DNA from: Acidobacteriota bacterium
Lineage (GTDB): Bacteria; Acidobacteriota; Terriglobia; Acidiferrales; UBA7541
Assembly (NCBI GenBank): GCA_013289955.1
Contig: JABCYZ010000002.1
Span: 248,001 to 312,000 of the forward strand
Direction: 5' to 3'
DNA length: 64,000 nt
This document shows positions 26,783-37,762 of this stretch, piece by piece. A model generated the notes under the pieces. The model was given only the letters and a program-made list of their open reading frames with translations. It did not search any database and was not told the DNA's origin. The position numbers and the translations under genes are program-made. Position 1 is the first letter of the stretch; the number at the start of each line of letters is the position of its first letter.

Positions 26783-29440
26783 ATGAGACGGGTGAGGGCG
26801 TGGTTCTCTCGGCTGGCTGGAGTGTTTGGAAAACAGAAGCGCGAACAGGATTTATCGGCCGAGATGGAGAGCCACCTCCAACTGCACATCGAAGACAACT
26901 TGCGTTCCGGGATGTCCCAAGCGGAGGCCAGACGGGAGGCGAAGATGAAACTTGGCGGCGTGGAACAGGCAAAGGAAAACTATCGGGAGCGGCGCGGTCT
27001 GCCGCTGCTGGAAACCCTCTTTCAAGACATGCGCTATGCGATTCGCATGCTGCGCAAAAACCCCGGGTTCACCACCATTGCTGTGCTAACGCTGGCGCTG
27101 GGGATTGGGGCAAACACGGCAATCTTCAGCCTCGTAAACGGCGTACTGCTGCGACCTTTGCCTTTTCGGAATCCGGAGAGGCTGGTTGGCATGACTTCCT
27201 ACTACCCCAAAGGGCCTTTCGTTGTCATGCGCGATCGCAGCCAGACGATGGAGATTATTGCAAACTCCGACAGCACCGAGTTCAATCTCACAGGCGTCGA
27301 TGTGCCGGTTCGGCTGACTGGTTCTTCCGTGTCTCTAAACTGGTTCCGCGTCCTGGGAGCAGGAACCGCGATGGGAAGGACCTTCGAGGAGGGGGAGGAT
27401 CAGCCGGGAAAGGATTCTGTCGTTATACTCAGTTATACGCTCTGGCAGCGCCAGTTTCGCGGCGATCGGGACATCGTCGGCCATGCCATATTGCTTGATG
27501 GAGTGAGCCGCGAAGTGGTTGGCGTGATGCCGCCCGATTTCCGATTCCCTTCCCCCAAAACTGAGTTGTGGGTCCCCCTGCACCTCGATCCCCGGACCAC
27601 CGGCGACTACTGGGGCAGCAGCTATATGCCGATCCTGGCGCGGCTGCGTCCCGGAGCCACGATCGAACAGGCACGCGTTGAACTGGCCTCGCTTCGCCCG
27701 CAGATTCTCGCGGCGTACGCCTGGCGCATGCCGGATGATTCCTGGAAGAACGCGGATGTCCAACTACTCCAGGAATGGCTCGTCGGAGAGTTTCGCGCGA
27801 AGCTGGTCATTCTGCTCGGAGCGGTGGGACTGCTCCTGCTGATCGCCTGCGCGAATGTCGCGAACTTGCTCCTGGCCCGAGCTACAGCTCGCAGGAAGGA
27901 AATTGCGTTGCGGAAAGCGCTGGGGGCAGGCCGCTGGCGCTTGGTACGGCAGCTCATTACAGAGAGCATGCTGCTCGCGATGATTGGCGGAGGTCTTGGC
28001 CTGGGGGCGGCGGTATACGGCCTGAAGATTCTGAAGGCGACGCTGCCAGCGGATATGCCACGGCTCACCGATGTCGCCGTCGATGGCCGGGTTCTCCTAT
28101 TCACAGCGACGCTTGCCATCTTGACTGGACTTGTCTTTGGGGCCATGCCGGCCAATGGAGCGTCGAAAGTTGATTTGACCAAAACTCTCCGCACCGGCGG
28201 GGACAAAGATGAATCACAGGGGACCAACCGCTTGAGCCGAAGCCTGGTCGTAGGAGAAGTGGCTGTCGCGGCGGTGCTCGTGATTGGGGCGGGGCTACTC
28301 GTCAAGAGCCTTTGGAAACTCTCGAACGCGGATACCGGATTTCACCAGGAGTACATCCTCACTGCGCGCGTCACGCCGAATCAATCGTTCTGCGCTGTTG
28401 CGGGGCGTTGCCAAGCTTTCTATGAGGACTTGCTGAACCGCATGCGCGCGTTGCCGGGCGTAAAGGGTGCGGCCGCGGTTAACGGGCTTCCGCTCAGCGG
28501 GACCTGGGAAACCGTTCCTTCCGACGTGGAAGCTCATACCGTTGCTCCCGGGTCGCACGTGCCCATGCTATTGGAGCGGGTCATCACTCCGGAGTACCTG
28601 CGCCTGATGGGAATTCCCCTGCTCAAGGGCCGCGCGTTTACCGATGCGGACGCGGCGCCAAATGCCGAGCGCGTCACGCTAATAAGCAAATCCACAGCCG
28701 AGCGCTACTGGCCCGGTAAGGATCCGATCGGTATGCACGTCAAACCACGATGGATGAACGACTGGTGGACCGTAGTTGGAGTGGTCGGTGATGTGAAGGA
28801 AAACAGTCTTGTCAGAAATGTTCCGGAATGGATCGATGGCGAAGTGTATATGCCGTATGGCCCTCACGCGATCCAGGGGCGGGGAAACGAATCGGCGCCG
28901 GCGGAACTGACGCTGCTTTTGCGCACCTCAGAAAGCCAAATTCAGATCGGCGGCGAATTGCAAAGCGTGGTCGCCGAGTTGAACCGTGAAGTGCCCGTCA
29001 GTCAAATTCAGACGCTGCACGGATGGGTTTCCGAAGCGGCCGCTGGTCCGCGGTCGACGGCTTCGCTCTTTTCCATTTTCGCAGCTCTGGCGCTGGCATT
29101 GGGCGCCGTCGGGATTTATGGCGTCATTTCTTATTCGGTGGCGCAGAGGACGCGCGAAATCGGGATACGTATGGCGCTTGGAGCGCGGCGGCAGGAAGTG
29201 CTGTTGCTGATCGTCGGGCAAAGCGCCAGGTTGGCCCTGCTAGGTGTTGCGACCGGCTTGGCGGGTGCGCTGCTGCTTACGCGGCTCATGGCCAGTCTTC
29301 TCTACGGAGTAGGCGCGTCTGACCCTGCCACTTACGCCGCTGTGGCTATTCTGCTGCTGGTCGTTGCGCTTGCAGCGTCGTTTCTTCCCGCGCGGCGGGC
29401 GATGCGCCTGGATCCGGCGACCGCCTTGCGGCACGAGTGA
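26783..29440 (+). CDS. ADOP permease 1 (class I prefix)
   Basis: An 885-residue inner-membrane protein. Residues 1-75 are the cytoplasmic prefix ([51 protein letters not shown]). TM1 is at about 97-118 ([19 protein letters not shown]), followed by periplasmic domain 1, FtsX domain 1 ([17 protein letters not shown] near 353, then helices near 396 and 436), a fifth helix near 486, periplasmic domain 2, and FtsX domain 2 ([16 protein letters not shown] near 794), ending TALRHE. That makes eight helices, two four-helix MacB-type halves fused. Periplasmic domain 2 contains a Cys pair (FCAVAGRC) absent from its relatives. GGAGGG five bases before ATG 26783 decides the start over the TTG at 26768. 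MacB-type permeases transmit ATP-driven motion to the periplasm, but no ATPase is nearby. Confidence 0.95.
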   Translation: MRRVRAWFSRLAGVFGKQKREQDLSAEMESHLQLHIEDNLRSGMSQAEARREAKMKLGGVEQAKENYRERRGLPLLETLFQDMRYAIRMLRKNPGFTTIAVLTLALGIGANTAIFSLVNGVLLRPLPFRNPERLVGMTSYYPKGPFVVMRDRSQTMEIIANSDSTEFNLTGVDVPVRLTGSSVSLNWFRVLGAGTAMGRTFEEGEDQPGKDSVVILSYTLWQRQFRGDRDIVGHAILLDGVSREVVGVMPPDFRFPSPKTELWVPLHLDPRTTGDYWGSSYMPILARLRPGATIEQARVELASLRPQILAAYAWRMPDDSWKNADVQLLQEWLVGEFRAKLVILLGAVGLLLLIACANVANLLLARATARRKEIALRKALGAGRWRLVRQLITESMLLAMIGGGLGLGAAVYGLKILKATLPADMPRLTDVAVDGRVLLFTATLAILTGLVFGAMPANGASKVDLTKTLRTGGDKDESQGTNRLSRSLVVGEVAVAAVLVIGAGLLVKSLWKLSNADTGFHQEYILTARVTPNQSFCAVAGRCQAFYEDLLNRMRALPGVKGAAAVNGLPLSGTWETVPSDVEAHTVAPGSHVPMLLERVITPEYLRLMGIPLLKGRAFTDADAAPNAERVTLISKSTAERYWPGKDPIGMHVKPRWMNDWWTVVGVVGDVKENSLVRNVPEWIDGEVYMPYGPHAIQGRGNESAPAELTLLLRTSESQIQIGGELQSVVAELNREVPVSQIQTLHGWVSEAAAGPRSTASLFSIFAALALALGAVGIYGVISYSVAQRTREIGIRMALGARRQEVLLLIVGQSARLALLGVATGLAGALLLTRLMASLLYGVGASDPATYAAVAILLLVVALAASFLPARRAMRLDPATALRHE

Positions 29441-29492
29441 TTTTGGACGCAGCGGAATGGGCGCTCGGGATGACTGATGTTGAGGACATGCG

Positions 29493-32162
29493 ATGAGAAC
29501 GCTTCGCGCTTGGTTTCTGCGGCTGGCTGGACTGTTTGCTAAGGACCGCCGCGACCGCGACTTCGCTCAGGAGATGGCCAGCCATCTTCAATTGCACATC
29601 GACGAGAATTTACGCGCCGGCATGTCACCAGAACAGGCGCGGCGCGTGGCCATCATGAAGCTCGGAGGAGTGGAACAGACCAAGGACAATTATCGCGAGC
29701 GCCGCGGTCTGCCGCTGGTGGAAGTTTTTTTGCAGGACTTGCGCTTCGGCGCGCGCATGCTGAGGAAAAATCCGGGATTCACGCTTGTGGCTGTGCTAAC
29801 GCTTGCCCTCGGAATCGCGGCCAACTCCACGATTTTCAGCTTCGTAAATGCGATCCTGTATGCAAAGCCGCCTGTCTCTGATCCGGACCGGCTGGCGGTG
29901 GTCTATGGCTTGAACCCCATCCACATGTGGGGACCCGGCCTGAGCCCCGTTTCGGCCCCGAATTACTTCACTTGGAAGCGCGAGAATAAGGTTTTCTCCG
30001 AACTGGCAGCGTCGAACCCTTACAACAGTTTAAATCTAACCGGCGACGGCGACCCGGAACGCGTGAGCGCCATTCGAGTTACCGCGGACTATTTTTCCGT
30101 GCTCGGTGCGACTCCCGAGCTTGGACGAACCTTCGCAACCGGCGAAGACGGCGATGGACAGGAACACGTTGTCGTCCTGAGTCACCGGTTGTGGGAGAGG
30201 AAATTCGGGTCGGATCCCAGCCTCATCGGCAAAGCCATTCGCCTGAATGGTGAGCCGTACACTGTGATCGGTGTGATGCCAATTCAGTTTCGCTTGATGT
30301 CGTTTTTAGGCGATTTGTGGATCCCGCTGGTCCTGAAGGAATCCCAACAAACAGCCACCGCCAGGGAAGAACGCGATCTATACCTCTTCGGACGGCTCAA
30401 GCCTGGAGTGAGCCTCGACCTGGCGCAGGCGAATATCAAAACTCTGGGCTCGCTTGCGGCGAAGAACTTCCGAGAGACAGAAGACGGGTGGGGAGCGGAC
30501 ACTCTCTTGCTTCAGGAATACATGGTTCGCGATTTCAACGCCGGCTCCGCCTTTGTTCTCTTGCTTTCCGCCGTCGGCCTGGTGCTGCTGATCGCCTGTG
30601 CGAACGTCTCAGGGCTCATGCTGGCGCGAGCCACGAGTCGCAGCAAGGAGATGGCTGTCCGCATTGCCATTGGTGCCGGGAAGGCGCGGCTGGTGCGCCA
30701 GTTGATGACGGAAGCCTTGCTGATCGCGTCGCTGGGGGCCGTGGCCGGCCTGGCATTCACGTTCGCAGGCGAGCGCGTGATGCAAGCCGCGTTGTCCTTC
30801 AACGACGCCGTCAAGCTGTTGGAACTGAAAATGGACTGGCGTGTGCTGGGCTTTACGTCGGCAATCGCCCTGTTCTCCGCCGTTCTCTTCGGCCTGGCGC
30901 CGGCGGCGAGAGCGAGGTCGGTTGAAATCTTCGCCACGCTGAAAAACGACAGCACCACGGTTTCTTCCGGCAAAAAGAAAAATCGTTTGCGCAGCATTCT
31001 CGTTGCGGGCGAAGTGGCGCTCGCCGTGGTGCTTTTGAGCGGGGCGGGCATCCTCATTCAGGGGATTGTGGAAGGTACGCATAGAAACATGGGATTCGAT
31101 CCACAGCGGATCCTGACGGCGCAAATCACTATCCCCGAATCGCGCTATAAGGAGCCTTCCGCGCAAATCCAGTTTTACCGCGAACTCGCCACCCGTCTTT
31201 CGTCGACGCCGGGCGCCCAGTCCGCTGCAATTACTTCGGTTCTGCCAGGCGCCGGTCCCGGAGAAGTCCCTTTTCGTCTGCGCGGCCAGGAGAACATGGC
31301 CGTCGGGGAACTGCCGCACGCACGATACTGCGTTGTGAGCACGCATTACTTTGAAGCCAGCGGAACAACAATCATCGCCGGCCGTGATTTTTCCGCAGCC
31401 GACGACGGGCATGCTCCCCCGGTAGCCCTGGTGAGCCAAAAACTCGCTGAGCAGTTCTTCCCGAAGGGAGATTCGCTCGGAAGCCAGATTCGCATTGATT
31501 CGGGAGGGCCCGCCGGGAGCCAGTGGCGGACAATCGTCGGCATCGTGCAAAACGTGAAAGGCTGGCCGCTTCGCTACATTGATGATCCGGAGATTTACGA
31601 GCCTTTCGAACAGCATCCGATGGCCGAGGCTGCCGTTATGGTGCGCGGTATCAGCGACGCGAACTCGCTGGCACCAGGCTTGCGCGCAGCGGTTTGGTCG
31701 ATTGATCCTGATCAGCCGATCGGCGAACTAATGAGCCTCCCTGACATCCTCAACAACGAAGTGGCTGGCGACAAGATCATGGGGAAACTGATGGGGACTT
31801 TTGCTTTTCTGGCTCTGGCGCTTTCCGCCATTGGGATTTATGGCCTGGTCGCCTACACCGTGGGACAACGCAGGCAGGAGATTGGCATTCGGGTGGCGCT
31901 CGGCGCTGGAAAAGAAAGCATTCTGCGCCTGGTAATCAAGGACGGCCTCAAGCTCGCGCTGGTCGGTGTGGCCGTGGGACTAATCTGCGCGTTACCTCTT
32001 CCGAAAGCATTCGGCAGTCTTTTTCAGGATTATCACATCTCCGGCGGATGGATTTTTCTATCGGTACCGGTGTTGATCGCGGGCGTCGCCATGCTGGCCT
32101 GCTACCTGCCGGCGCGCCGCGCATCGCGTGTCGATCCGATCGTGGCTTTGCGGTACGAATAG
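29493..32162 (+). CDS. ADOP permease 2 (class I prefix)
   Basis: An 889-residue relative of permease 1. The prefix ([51 protein letters not shown]) is the closest in the array to that of permease 1. The first periplasmic domain has a distinctive beginning with Met/Trp and Pro (NPIHMWGPGLSPVSAPNYF). FtsX domain 1 reads IACANVSGLMLARATSRSKE near 366, with Ser-Gly in place of the usual Ala-Asn. FtsX domain 2 (GLVAYTVGQRRQEIGIRVAL, near 797) is followed by an odd last loop (KAFGSLFQDYHISGGW) that lacks the LLFGV motif of the others. It ends VALRYE. It starts 52 bases after permease 1; GAGG lies nine bases before the ATG. Ligand and partners unknown. Confidence 0.95.
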   Translation: MRTLRAWFLRLAGLFAKDRRDRDFAQEMASHLQLHIDENLRAGMSPEQARRVAIMKLGGVEQTKDNYRERRGLPLVEVFLQDLRFGARMLRKNPGFTLVAVLTLALGIAANSTIFSFVNAILYAKPPVSDPDRLAVVYGLNPIHMWGPGLSPVSAPNYFTWKRENKVFSELAASNPYNSLNLTGDGDPERVSAIRVTADYFSVLGATPELGRTFATGEDGDGQEHVVVLSHRLWERKFGSDPSLIGKAIRLNGEPYTVIGVMPIQFRLMSFLGDLWIPLVLKESQQTATAREERDLYLFGRLKPGVSLDLAQANIKTLGSLAAKNFRETEDGWGADTLLLQEYMVRDFNAGSAFVLLLSAVGLVLLIACANVSGLMLARATSRSKEMAVRIAIGAGKARLVRQLMTEALLIASLGAVAGLAFTFAGERVMQAALSFNDAVKLLELKMDWRVLGFTSAIALFSAVLFGLAPAARARSVEIFATLKNDSTTVSSGKKKNRLRSILVAGEVALAVVLLSGAGILIQGIVEGTHRNMGFDPQRILTAQITIPESRYKEPSAQIQFYRELATRLSSTPGAQSAAITSVLPGAGPGEVPFRLRGQENMAVGELPHARYCVVSTHYFEASGTTIIAGRDFSAADDGHAPPVALVSQKLAEQFFPKGDSLGSQIRIDSGGPAGSQWRTIVGIVQNVKGWPLRYIDDPEIYEPFEQHPMAEAAVMVRGISDANSLAPGLRAAVWSIDPDQPIGELMSLPDILNNEVAGDKIMGKLMGTFAFLALALSAIGIYGLVAYTVGQRRQEIGIRVALGAGKESILRLVIKDGLKLALVGVAVGLICALPLPKAFGSLFQDYHISGGWIFLSVPVLIAGVAMLACYLPARRASRVDPIVALRYE

Positions 32163-32237
32163 TCACAACTATAAGGAGTTGCGCTTGAAGATTCTCGTTT
32201 TCGACAGGAACTCCGAATTCGAAGGAACGGTTTGACG

Positions 32238-34943
32238 ATGAGACGGCTGCGCGCCTTATTTGTACGGCTCGGCGGATTCTTCTACAAAGATTCCGGCGAG
32301 AACGAGTTTGCCGACGAAATGGAGAGCCATCTCCAGCTGCACATCGAAGACAATTTGCGCGCAGGCATGTCACCAGCCCAAGCCAGGCGGGAAGCCATCA
32401 TGAAACTTGGCGGCGTCGAACAGACTAAAGAGAACTACCGCGAGCGCCGCGGCTTGCCGATTTTGGAAACCACCTTCGAGGACTGCCGCTACGCCTTCCG
32501 CTTGCTTTCCAGGAATCCCGGCTTCACTCTTGTCGCTGTCGTAACGCTCGCGCTGGGCATTGGCGGTAACACCGCCGTCTTTACCGTGATGAACAGCGTA
32601 CTGCTCCAGAATCTTCCGCTGCCTCATCCTGAACAATTGATGTTTCTGCGCCTTCCAAATGACCAGCCTTTGGGGGCGAGCAATACCGGCGATGGCGACA
32701 CGTCCTTCTCCTATCCTGTCTTTGAAGAGCTTCGCAAGGAACGCGCCGCGTTTTCGGATTTGATGGCTTACGTGCCGTTGGCGATTGGCAAAGTGCCCGT
32801 GCGTATCGGTGAGCTTCCCGAAGAAGCCGCGGCGGATATGGTCAGCGGCAACTTTTTCTCGGGACTCGGCGCCGCCTTTGCCCGCGGGCGCGGCTTCACT
32901 CTCGAAGACGAAACCGCACACGCTGCTCTTGCCGTGCTTAGTTATTCCTACTGGACTGGACGCTTCGCTCGCGATCCTTCCATCCTTGGCCAAACGATTT
33001 ATGTCAAAGGGTTGCCATTCACAATCATCGGTGTGACCGCGCGAGGTTTCTACGGCATCGAACCCGGCGTCTCGACCGACTTCTGGATCCCACTGCAAAA
33101 TCGCCCCGAACTAAATGCCTGGGGCAATTCGGCCTCGAACAGCACACTCTACGGCACGCCCACTTGGTGGTGCCTTCGGCTGATCGGCCGTCTCGCGCCT
33201 GGCGTTTCAGATCCGCAAGCTCTTAGGACGGTCGAGCCCGCGTTCCAGCAAGCCGCCCTGATTGGTCTCGGTGCGCTCGATAACAAAAGCCAGAAACCCG
33301 TTCTTGCGCTGGCCTCTGCGAAGGGCATTCAGGGCGTGCGCGATCAGTACGACCAGCCCATCAGGATTCTCATGGCCATGGTTGGCCTAGTTCTGGTGAT
33401 TGCGTGCGCGAACGTGGCCATGCTGATCGTCGCGCGCAACTCCGCGCGTCAGCGGGAGTTTTCCATGCGCGTGGCGCTGGGAGCTGGGCCTGGACGTCTT
33501 TTCCGGCAGCTCCTCGCCGAGAGTCTTTTGCTGGTAACGACTGGCGCTGCACTGGGCTGGATGTTTGCCATTTTCGCCAGCAGCGCTCTCGCCGCCTGGT
33601 CGAGCCTCGACGTGCCCTTCTCGCTCGATTCCAACGTGCTGCTCTTTACTCTTCTGATTTCTCTCGCATGCGCGGTTGTCTTCGGCATCGTCCCGCTGCG
33701 TAGCGCTGCAACGGTTTCGGCTGGCTCCGCGCTAAAGACATCCAATGCCGCCGCTCAGCCTAACAAAACGACTTCTTGGGCCGGCAAGTTAGTTGTCGCC
33801 GTGCAAATGGCGCTCTGCCTGATCTTGCTGGTTGGCGCTGGGCTGCTGGTCCGCTCCCTTCGTAATTATGAGAATCTGCCACTTGGTCTCCGTACCGATG
33901 GACTACTTGTCTTCGGCGCCAGTCCGCTTACCACCCATTCCGACGACGAGAAAGCAAAATTCTATCGAATTCTGCTCGATCGGCTTCGCGTCGTTCCCGG
34001 CGTTGAGTCCGCAACTCTAATGGACAATCGCCTCGGTTCCGGATGGAGCAGTAATGGAATCTTTGCCATCGACGGCATCGAGCCCACTGGCAGCTTTTCC
34101 GAGATCGGCATGCGCGCGAACGACGTCGGCCCCGACTATCTCCACACGCTGGGAATCCACATTCTGCAAGGCCGCGATCTCTTGGATTCCGACAGCCGCA
34201 CTGCGCCGAAGGTAGTCATCGTAAACGAGACTTTCGCGAAACGTTTTTTCCCCAGAGGCGACGCGCTCGGCCACACGGCCGGCGGCGTGAAGCCGGAGCA
34301 GAGGTTCACGATCGTTGGCGTCGCCGCGGATAGCAAGTACACGGGCGTCGACGAAAAACCCCGGCCCATGCTGTACTTCTCCTTCTGGCAACGCAGTTCG
34401 GTCTCGGACATGCAGGTGGAGTTACACACCGCCGGCAATCCCGAAGCGCTGCTACCCAATGTCCGCGCTGCCCTCCATGAGATCGATCCCAACCTTCCCA
34501 TGCAAAAGCCCATGACGCAGCGCGCACAATTCGACGAATCCTTTTCGCAGCCGCGTCTCTTCGCGCGGCTCGCGATGTTCTTTGGTTTGCTCGCTGCGCT
34601 TCTCGTGGCCACCGGCCTCTACGGCACGCTTGCCTATCGCGTCAGCCGCCGCACTTCCGAAATCGGCCTGCGGATGGCGTTGGGCGCCCAGCGTTCCGAG
34701 GTCCTCTGCATGGTCCTGCGCGAAAGCTTGCTCATCAGCGTCGCTGGTATCGTCGTCGGCGTTCCACTGGCCATTGCGGGCGCGCAACTCGTGCGTTCGA
34801 TGCTTTTCGGCGTGACGCCGGGAGATCCGATCTCCTATCTCGGCGCTCTGCTCGGTGTGACGCTGGTCGCGCTCGTCGCCAGTGCCATTCCCGCGCGTCG
34901 CGCTGCATCAGTCGATCCAATCGTCGCGCTTCGCTATGAATAA
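32238..34943 (+). CDS. ADOP permease 3 (class I prefix)
   Basis: A 901-residue permease. The prefix is MRRLRALFVRLGGFFYK with [19 protein letters not shown]. After TM1 (PGFTLVAVVTLALGIGGNT) the first periplasmic domain has the FSYPVFEELRKERAAFSDL pattern shared with permeases 4, 6 and 9, and FYGIEPGVSTDFWIPL. FtsX domain 1 has IACANVAMLIVARNSARQRE near 387. FtsX domain 2 (LYGTLAYRVSRRTSEIGLRM, near 810) is strikingly like that of permease 9 in the other sub-array. It ends VALRYE. The ATG at 32238 is chosen to match the MRRLRA starts of its neighbours; the GAAGGA at 32221-32226 is actually better spaced to an in-frame TTG at 32232, which would add only two residues. Confidence 0.95.
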   Translation: MRRLRALFVRLGGFFYKDSGENEFADEMESHLQLHIEDNLRAGMSPAQARREAIMKLGGVEQTKENYRERRGLPILETTFEDCRYAFRLLSRNPGFTLVAVVTLALGIGGNTAVFTVMNSVLLQNLPLPHPEQLMFLRLPNDQPLGASNTGDGDTSFSYPVFEELRKERAAFSDLMAYVPLAIGKVPVRIGELPEEAAADMVSGNFFSGLGAAFARGRGFTLEDETAHAALAVLSYSYWTGRFARDPSILGQTIYVKGLPFTIIGVTARGFYGIEPGVSTDFWIPLQNRPELNAWGNSASNSTLYGTPTWWCLRLIGRLAPGVSDPQALRTVEPAFQQAALIGLGALDNKSQKPVLALASAKGIQGVRDQYDQPIRILMAMVGLVLVIACANVAMLIVARNSARQREFSMRVALGAGPGRLFRQLLAESLLLVTTGAALGWMFAIFASSALAAWSSLDVPFSLDSNVLLFTLLISLACAVVFGIVPLRSAATVSAGSALKTSNAAAQPNKTTSWAGKLVVAVQMALCLILLVGAGLLVRSLRNYENLPLGLRTDGLLVFGASPLTTHSDDEKAKFYRILLDRLRVVPGVESATLMDNRLGSGWSSNGIFAIDGIEPTGSFSEIGMRANDVGPDYLHTLGIHILQGRDLLDSDSRTAPKVVIVNETFAKRFFPRGDALGHTAGGVKPEQRFTIVGVAADSKYTGVDEKPRPMLYFSFWQRSSVSDMQVELHTAGNPEALLPNVRAALHEIDPNLPMQKPMTQRAQFDESFSQPRLFARLAMFFGLLAALLVATGLYGTLAYRVSRRTSEIGLRMALGAQRSEVLCMVLRESLLISVAGIVVGVPLAIAGAQLVRSMLFGVTPGDPISYLGALLGVTLVALVASAIPARRAASVDPIVALRYE

Positions 34944-35014
34944 TTCGATGAAAGGCGGCCAAACCTGCGTACGCGCTCTTTAGATTGGCCCAAGTTATGC
35001 GGAAAGGATCAGGC

Positions 35015-37702
35015 GTGAGGCGCCTGCGCGCATGGCTCTTCCGCCTCGCCGGGCAGCTCCACAAAGGAGCCGCCGACCGTGAGCTCACTGCGGAACTGGA
35101 GAGCCATCTCAAGCTGCACATCGAAGACAACTTGCGTGCCGGGATGAACGCAGAGCAAGCGCGCCGCCAGGCGCTGATTAAACTCGGCGGAATCGAGCAG
35201 ACCAAAGAATCGTATCGAGATCGAAAGGGATTGCCGATGCTCGAGACTCTTCTGCAAGATCTGCGCTTCGCCGCCCGCATGCTCCGCAAAAATCTCGGGG
35301 TCACAGCCATCGTTGTGGTAACTCTCGCTCTGGGTGTTGGAGCCAACACTGCGATCTTCGGCTTGGTAAATGGCCTTTTGCTCCAGCGCTTGCCGGTGCC
35401 CGCCGCCGAAGAAATCGCCGCTCTGGTGATTAAGTCCGGTGACTCTTCTCTCGGAGCGTTAGGTTTTTCCTATCCGCAATTCGTGGAATTCCGCGAACAA
35501 ACGGCTCCCATTTGTGAGGTCTTCGGTTCGGCCACCGCTTGGCGCTTGAATTTCACGGCCGAAAGGCATAGCGACACTCTTACCATCGGCGGCGTCAGCA
35601 GCAATTATTTTTCCGCGCTCGGCGTGAAACCTGCTCTCGGCCGGCTTGTCCTTCCCGGCGAAGGCGAGCATCCCGGCGAGCCCGCCATCCTGGTCCTCAG
35701 CTACAGCTTCTGGCAAAGAAGGTTCGGCGGCGATCCGCGCGTGATCGGCAAGCAAGTGCGCGTGGGCGGAAAGCCGGCAACGATCGTCGGCGTCATGGAG
35801 AAAGAATTCCGGGGACAGTTCACCGTTTTCGAGATGGACGCCTACGCCCCGCTCAGCACGGCATTCGACGATTCCCGGGCCAGCAACTTTTGGAATAGCC
35901 GCGACATCCACATGATGCTGGTTCTCGGCAGACTGAAGCCGGGTGTCACGCTCGCCCAGGCCCAAAGCAGATTCGACGTAATCTCCCGCCGGCTCGCCGC
36001 CCAATACCCTGTGACAGACAAGGATCTGAGCGTGCGCGTGATGGACGAGCGACTCTCGCGCCCGATTCCCTACGCCAACAATGCGTTCATCGTGTTCTCC
36101 GGATTGTTTCTGATCCTCGGCGCGCTCGTTTTGTTGTTGGCTTGCACGAACATCCTAAACATTCTCATGGCGCGGGCTTCCGTCCGGCAGCGCGAGATGG
36201 CTATCCGCGCGGCTCTAGGCGGCGCACGCTACCGCCTCATCCGTCAAATGCTTACGGAAACGATGCTCACGGCCCTGCTCGGCGGAATTGCCGGGGTGAC
36301 GCTCGGCGCGGGACTGAACCATTTGGCCAGCTCAACCCATCTTCTGGACATTCCCGTCCGGCTCGGTTTCGGCTTTGATTGGAGAGTTTTTGCCTACGCG
36401 CTGGCGGTGGTGGTCTTCACCGCGATTGCCGCTGGATTATCGCCTGCTCTCCGCGCCAGCCGCGCGGATGTCAACACCGTGTTGCATCAAGGCGGCCGTC
36501 CGGACGCCGGCGGCAAAGCCCGGCACAAGGTTCGCGGCGACCTCATGGGCGCACAGGTCGCAGGATCTCTAATGTTACTGATTGTCGCTGGACTCTTCGT
36601 CCGCAGCCTGCGCGCCGTTGAGCACATGGACATAGGCTTTGATCCGAATCAGCTGTTGAACGTTCGCCTCGATCCTTCCGTCAGCAATTTCAGCGAAACG
36701 CAAACTAAGGAATTTTATCGCTCGCTCGAAACAAGAGTCCGAGCGCTTCCTGGCGTCGAATCCGTGAGCTTGGCGTCTGCGGTGCCGGTCGCATATATGC
36801 TCGGGAAGCAATCGATCTATATCGAGGGGCGGCCCGTCCCGCCAGGCCAAAAGGCGCCCGAAGTGCTGTTCAACAGCGTCGATGCACCCTATTTTGAAAC
36901 GCTCCGCATCCGTATCCTCCTCGGCCGTGCCTTCACAGACGCCGACAGCGAATCGTCTCCACGCGTCGCGATCGTCAACGAAACAATGGCCAAGCATTTT
37001 TGGCCCAACGGGAGTCCCATCGGCAAACGCTTCAGTCTGACCGGCGACGCCGGACCCTTCGCCGAGGTCGTCGGGGTCGCGCGCGATGGCAAGTACCGCG
37101 TTCTCGCGGAAGATCCGCAGCCTTACTTTTATGTCCCGCTCACGCAGGACTTCGCCGCCCAGCGTACCCTGCAGATTCGTTCCGCGATGCCTCCCGATTC
37201 GCTTGCACCCGTTGTCCAACACGAAATCCAGGCGCTCGACGCCAATGATCCCATCGAAGAAATCCAGACGATGAAAGAATCGCTGGGCGGCACATTGGGA
37301 TATTTCATCTATCGTCTTGGAGCGTCGCTTGCGGCGGCGATGGGCTTGTTGGGCCTGCTCCTGGCAGTCGTAGGCGTCTACGGTGTGGTTTCCTATGCCG
37401 CAACGCAGCGCACCCAGGAGCTCGGTATCCGCATGGCGCTTGGCGCATCACCGCGGCAGATTCTTTTCTTGCTTCTCAGGCAAGGCGCGCAACTTGTCGC
37501 TGCGGGCCTTCTGTTCGGATTGGCCGGCGCGTGGCTCCTCACCCGCGTCATGTCCCACATGTTGGTCGGCGTGAGCCCGAGCGATCCCGTCACCTATGTC
37601 AGCGTCGCCGCGCTGCTCTCTTCGATCACGCTGCTCGCTTGCTGGATTCCCGCGCGCCGCGCTAGGCGCGTCGATCCCATGGTGGCGCTGCGTTACGAGT
37701 GA
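35015..37702 (+). CDS. ADOP permease 4 (class I prefix)
   Basis: An 895-residue permease. The start is placed at the GTG 35015, with AAGGA six bases upstream and alignment of VRRLRAWLFRLAGQL with the neighbours; an in-frame ATG at 34997 would add six residues. The prefix differs in using [22 protein letters not shown]1 has GVTAIVVVTLALGVGANT. FtsX domain 1 is unusual: LACTNILNILMARASVRQRE near 375, then ALGGARYRLIRQMLTETML. FtsX domain 2 reads VVSYAATQRTQELGIRMALG near 804. It ends MVALRYE. The gaps to its neighbours are 71 and 60 bases. The permease core is intact with no frameshift. Confidence 0.92.
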   Translation: MRRLRAWLFRLAGQLHKGAADRELTAELESHLKLHIEDNLRAGMNAEQARRQALIKLGGIEQTKESYRDRKGLPMLETLLQDLRFAARMLRKNLGVTAIVVVTLALGVGANTAIFGLVNGLLLQRLPVPAAEEIAALVIKSGDSSLGALGFSYPQFVEFREQTAPICEVFGSATAWRLNFTAERHSDTLTIGGVSSNYFSALGVKPALGRLVLPGEGEHPGEPAILVLSYSFWQRRFGGDPRVIGKQVRVGGKPATIVGVMEKEFRGQFTVFEMDAYAPLSTAFDDSRASNFWNSRDIHMMLVLGRLKPGVTLAQAQSRFDVISRRLAAQYPVTDKDLSVRVMDERLSRPIPYANNAFIVFSGLFLILGALVLLLACTNILNILMARASVRQREMAIRAALGGARYRLIRQMLTETMLTALLGGIAGVTLGAGLNHLASSTHLLDIPVRLGFGFDWRVFAYALAVVVFTAIAAGLSPALRASRADVNTVLHQGGRPDAGGKARHKVRGDLMGAQVAGSLMLLIVAGLFVRSLRAVEHMDIGFDPNQLLNVRLDPSVSNFSETQTKEFYRSLETRVRALPGVESVSLASAVPVAYMLGKQSIYIEGRPVPPGQKAPEVLFNSVDAPYFETLRIRILLGRAFTDADSESSPRVAIVNETMAKHFWPNGSPIGKRFSLTGDAGPFAEVVGVARDGKYRVLAEDPQPYFYVPLTQDFAAQRTLQIRSAMPPDSLAPVVQHEIQALDANDPIEEIQTMKESLGGTLGYFIYRLGASLAAAMGLLGLLLAVVGVYGVVSYAATQRTQELGIRMALGASPRQILFLLLRQGAQLVAAGLLFGLAGAWLLTRVMSHMLVGVSPSDPVTYVSVAALLSSITLLACWIPARRARRVDPMVALRYE

Positions 37703-37762
37703 CGGTCGCAAATTTTCAGGGTTAGAACACGGGCTGTTTCCGTTGTCGGATCAGGAGTTTTT

